A stretch of 7,725 bases of DNA from Solirubrobacterales bacterium. Its GTDB lineage: Bacteria; Actinomycetota; Thermoleophilia; Solirubrobacterales; Solirubrobacteraceae. Shown here piece by piece: positions 5,944 through 7,725 of this stretch. Position 1 is the stretch's first letter. Each line of letters opens with the position of its first letter. The stretch is from positions 1 to 7,725 of the forward strand of contig JACRMD010000232.1 in NCBI GenBank assembly GCA_016215085.1, written 5' to 3'. The notes below the pieces were generated by a model. That model was not told the DNA's origin and made no database searches. It saw nothing but the letters and a program-made list of their open reading frames with translations. Position numbers and translations under genes: made by a program.

Positions 5944-6414
5944 ATGGACGTCCTGGTCCTCATCGACAAGCTCGACGATCTGGTGCACAACGCCAAGCGC
6001 GTGCCCCTGACCGACGAGGTGCGCGTCGACAAGGAGGAGATCTACGACATCCTCGACCAGATGCGCGCGACGATCCCCGAGGAGATCAAGCAGGCGCGCT
6101 GGATCGTGAAGGAGCGTCAGGAGATGCTCGCCGAGGCCAAGCGCGAGGCCGAGCGCATCGTCAAGGACGCCCGCGAGAAGCAGAACGAGCTCGTCGGCGA
6201 GCAGGAGGTCACCCGGCAGGCCGAGCGCGCCGCCGAGGAGATCATCGAGGACGCGCGGGCCCGCGAGCGGGAGATCCGCCTGGGCGCCGAGGACTACGCC
6301 GACGAGATCCTCAACACGCTCGAGGTCAACCTCTCGAAGTTCATCGCGGCGGTCCGCCGCGGCCGCGAGCGGCTGCAGGGCAAGGAAGAGGAAGTCGGCA
6401 CCGAGGCCGCGTAG
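5944..6414 (+). CDS. sepIVA: SepIVA/DivIVA-like coiled-coil protein, short form
   Basis: This 156-residue, highly charged protein is almost entirely helical, with long Glu/Lys/Arg/Ala-rich coiled-coil stretches from about 45 to 145 and no membrane segment. Beyond a general resemblance to ATP synthase b subunits, its two ends look like mycobacterial SepIVA as I recall it: an N-terminal LIDKLDDLVHNAKRVPLT followed by a VDKEEIYDILDQMRATIPEE segment, and a C-terminal ADEILNTLEVNLSKFIAAVRRGRERL. SepIVA is a DivIVA-family protein needed for septation and polar/subpolar envelope growth. At 156 residues it is much shorter than SepIVA (about 245), the missing part being the repetitive central coil. 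The ATG at 5944 lies 16 nt after coaD; GAAAG at 5929-5933 is a weak ribosome-binding site. A SepIVA-type gene also follows coaD in Streptomyces by my recollection. The role here is inferred from family and position. Confidence 0.75.
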   Translation: MDVLVLIDKLDDLVHNAKRVPLTDEVRVDKEEIYDILDQMRATIPEEIKQARWIVKERQEMLAEAKREAERIVKDAREKQNELVGEQEVTRQAERAAEEIIEDARAREREIRLGAEDYADEILNTLEVNLSKFIAAVRRGRERLQGKEEEVGTEAA

Positions 6415-6444
6415 CGGCCGCCGGGCCCGGGCACCTTCGCCACC

Positions 6445-6966
6445 GTGCCCACCTCCGTCGAGGTCCTCGACACCGACATCACGACCCTCGAGGTCGACGC
6501 GATCGCCAACGCCGCCAACGCGCAGCTGCTGCACGGCGGCGGGGTGGCGGGCGCGATCGCCCGCGCCGCCGGCGAGCGGCTGCAGGAGGAGTCGCGCCGC
6601 CGCGCGCCGATCGAGCTCGGCGACGCGGTGGAGACGACCGCCGGCGACCTGCCCTCGCGCTGGGTGATCCACGCCGCGACGATGACCCGTCCCGGCGGCA
6701 CCACGTCCGCCGACGTCGTGCGCCGCTGCACCAGCGCCGTGCTGTGGAAGGCCGACGAGCTCGGCGCCCGCTCGCTGGCGCTCGTGGCCTTCGGCACGGG
6801 CGTCGGGGGCTTCCCGCTCGGCGAGGCGGCCGCGATCGAGGTCGAGGAGGTCCGCGCGCACGTCGACGGCGGCACCCGCCTGGAGCGCATCGTCTTCGCG
6901 GTGCGCGGGGAGGAGGCGCGCGCGGCGTTCGAGCGCGCGCTGCGCGACGCCGGCCTGGCGCCATGA
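6445..6966 (+). CDS. Macro domain protein (ADP-ribose-binding/hydrolase fold)
   Basis: The 173-residue product is one macro domain. Such domains bind ADP-ribose and often hydrolyse ADP-ribose-1''-phosphate, O-acetyl-ADP-ribose or mono-ADP-ribosyl groups on proteins or nucleic acids. Visible are AIANAANAQLLHGGGVAGAIARAAG (19-43) split as the NAAN element (22-25) and the HGGGVAGAI loop (30-38), then ELGDAVETTAGDLPSRWVIHAA, and the phosphate loop FGTGVGGFPL (116-125). The HGGGVA form is closer, by recall, to AF1521-type archaeal/bacterial proteins than to MacroD enzymes (GGGGVD), so substrate cannot be fixed. The GTG at 6445 starts 30 nt after the sepIVA-like stop with no clear ribosome-binding site; no earlier start is plausible. 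It overlaps the acylphosphatase gene by ATGA, implying coupled synthesis. In better-known actinobacterial maps DUF177 and rpmF genes stand at this place. Confidence 0.92.
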   Translation: MPTSVEVLDTDITTLEVDAIANAANAQLLHGGGVAGAIARAAGERLQEESRRRAPIELGDAVETTAGDLPSRWVIHAATMTRPGGTTSADVVRRCTSAVLWKADELGARSLALVAFGTGVGGFPLGEAAAIEVEEVRAHVDGGTRLERIVFAVRGEEARAAFERALRDAGLAP

Positions 6967-7232
6967 CGGTCGCCCGGCGGCTCACGGTCCACGGGCAGGT
7001 CCAGGGCGTCAACTTCCGGGCCTGGGTCCGCAGCCGCGCCGGCCAGCGCGGCGTGTGCGGCTACGCGAGCAACGAGCCCGACGGCTCGGTCGAGGTCTGG
7101 CTCGAGGGCCCGCGCGACGCGGTCGCGGCGGTCGAGCGCGCGGTCCGCGCCGGCCCCCCGCACGCGGCGGTCGACGGCGTCGACGCCGAGGACGCCGAGC
7201 CGCGCGGCATGACGGGCTTCGAGCGCCGCTAG
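6963..7232 (+). CDS. acyP: Acylphosphatase
   Basis: This 89-residue protein is a classic small acylphosphatase, which hydrolyses carboxyl-phosphate anhydrides such as acetyl phosphate, carbamoyl phosphate or 1,3-bisphosphoglycerate. The signature VHGQVQGVNFRAWV (9-22) carries the phosphate-binding catalytic Arg19. GYASNEPDGSVEVWLEGP (33-50) carries catalytic Asn37. The ending EPRGMTGFERR is also typical. The ATG at 6963 overlaps the macro-domain stop as ATGA; the same frame is open further upstream but only as an Arg/Gly-rich shadow of the macro gene. The TAG stop lies within a CTAG palindrome that is also the stop of the facing MaoC gene. The physiological substrate of bacterial acylphosphatases is unsettled. 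Confidence 0.96.
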   Translation: MTVARRLTVHGQVQGVNFRAWVRSRAGQRGVCGYASNEPDGSVEVWLEGPRDAVAAVERAVRAGPPHAAVDGVDAEDAEPRGMTGFERR

Positions 7233-7681
7233 CCGGGCGGCGGCCCCTGGGGCCCGAGCACGCGGATCACCGAGTCCGCGACGCAGGCCGGGCGCGCCTC
7301 GCCCTCGACCTCCACCGTGAAGCGCTGCACGACGCGCGTCCAGCCCTCGCCGGCCGGCTCGGCGCTCACGAGCTCCATCGTCGCCCGCACGCGGCGGCCG
7401 ACCCGCACCGGCGCGGGGAAGCGCACGCGGTCGTAGCCGAGGTTGAGCCCGATCACGCCGAGGTCGCCCAGCAGCTCGTCGCGGAAGCCGTCGACCATCG
7501 CGAGCGTCAGCGTGCCGTGGGCGATCGTCTGGCCGAACGGGCTCTCGCGCCGGGCGCGCTCGACGTCGACGTGGATCCACTGGTGGTCGCCCGCCAGCCG
7601 GGCGAAGGTGTCGACGTCCTCCTTGGTGACCGTCCGCCAGGCGGTCGGCCCCAGCACGTCGCCGACGGCGGGCAGCGCCAC
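7229..7681 (-). CDS. MaoC-like dehydratase (R-specific enoyl-CoA hydratase family, hot-dog fold)
   Basis: The 150-residue product is a single hot-dog domain of the MaoC/(R)-hydratase family, which adds water to trans-2-enoyl-CoA or related thioesters. The hydratase-2 motif is seen as FARLAGDHQWIHVDVERA (26-43), with the catalytic pair D32 and H37, followed by FGQTIAHGTLTLAMV (49-63), the conserved segment that shapes the acyl pocket. LGYDRVRFPAPVRVGRRVRA continues the fold. The start is GTG (7681-7679), giving MALPAVGDVLGP, a usual opening; the frame is open a little further upstream without a better start. It lies just 5 nt after the stop of another minus-strand frame, suggesting an operon entering from the right. 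The gene converges on acylphosphatase with a shared CTAG. Substrate chain length cannot be told. Confidence 0.93.
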   Translation of the reverse strand: MALPAVGDVLGPTAWRTVTKEDVDTFARLAGDHQWIHVDVERARRESPFGQTIAHGTLTLAMVDGFRDELLGDLGVIGLNLGYDRVRFPAPVRVGRRVRATMELVSAEPAGEGWTRVVQRFTVEVEGEARPACVADSVIRVLGPQGPPPG

Positions 7682-7686
7682 GGCGG

Positions 7687-7725
7687 CTAGAGCAGCGAGC
7701 CCTGGTCCGGGTCGGCCGGCGGGCG
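7687..7725 (-). CDS. C-terminal end of an unidentified gene (12 codons, cut by window edge)
   Basis: Reading leftward from the window edge, a frame encodes a 12-residue tail ending ADPDQGSLL before TAG (7689-7687), 5 nt upstream of the MaoC GTG. The tight spacing and protein-like ending suggest the 3' end of the preceding gene in the same operon. Too little is visible to name the product, and an open 12-codon frame could also arise by chance. Confidence 0.4.
   Translation of the reverse strand, partial: RPPADPDQGSLL

Noticed and set aside
7234..7256. Bidirectional terminator hairpin after acylphosphatase (GGCCC-CTG-GGGCC and neighbours)
   Set aside because: Short stems, no T-tract on either strand, and the bases encode the Gly/Pro tail of the MaoC protein.
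1..7725. CRISPR array, tRNA or rRNA genes, insertion sequences, phage or toxin-antitoxin genes
   Set aside because: No regularly spaced repeats, no cloverleaf sequences and no transposase, integrase or toxin motifs were seen on either strand.

Overview
The window is very GC-rich (clearly above 70% by eye). It carries the housekeeping block rpmB - yloV/fakA-like - recG - rsmD - coaD - sepIVA-like, which is the gene order I recall from Actinobacteria (Streptomyces, and in part Mycobacterium). Near-total G/C third codon positions, many GTG starts, hardly any Shine-Dalgarno sequences and apparent leaderless starts fit a high-GC actinobacterium. A deep-branching Thermoleophilia/Solirubrobacterales-type organism is my best guess, but this is inference and not shown by any single marker.

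Layout. At the left edge, on the minus strand, is the N-terminal ~302 residues of a Hanks-type Ser/Thr kinase, cut by the window. A 46-bp divergent spacer with a good -10 element separates it from rpmB (zinc-ribbon L28). Next comes a DhaL-type kinase gene of the YloV/FakA family, with its own apparent leaderless promoter and a 9-bp inverted repeat in the short leader region. It is broken near 2555-2570: the frame shifts by -1 and roughly 35-40 family residues seem to be absent. Its displaced C-terminus overlaps the recG start by GTGA. recG is followed after 43 nt, holding a strong hairpin, by rsmD. rsmD overlaps coaD by ATGA, and coaD is followed 16 nt later by a short SepIVA/DivIVA-like coiled-coil gene. 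A macro-domain gene and an acylphosphatase gene (ATGA overlap) come next. A MaoC-like hydratase gene faces them on the minus strand and shares a CTAG stop with acylphosphatase. A 12-codon minus-strand gene end sits at the right edge. No gene-free stretch exceeds 300 bp.

How it works together. The left and centre cover core growth functions: ribosome protein, 16S rRNA methylation, coenzyme A synthesis, replication-fork rescue, probable fatty-acid phosphorylation and a septum/growth-pole coiled-coil protein. The macro and acylphosphatase genes form a tight translational pair that may handle ADP-ribose-derived or acyl-phosphate metabolites (inference). The MaoC gene belongs to a separate minus-strand acyl-CoA unit.

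I see no CRISPR array, tRNA or rRNA gene, insertion sequence or obvious novel multi-gene system. The most notable points are the damaged yloV/fakA-like gene, the abrupt codon-use switch at the 3' end of coaD, the short SepIVA-like protein and the macro-acylphosphatase pair.
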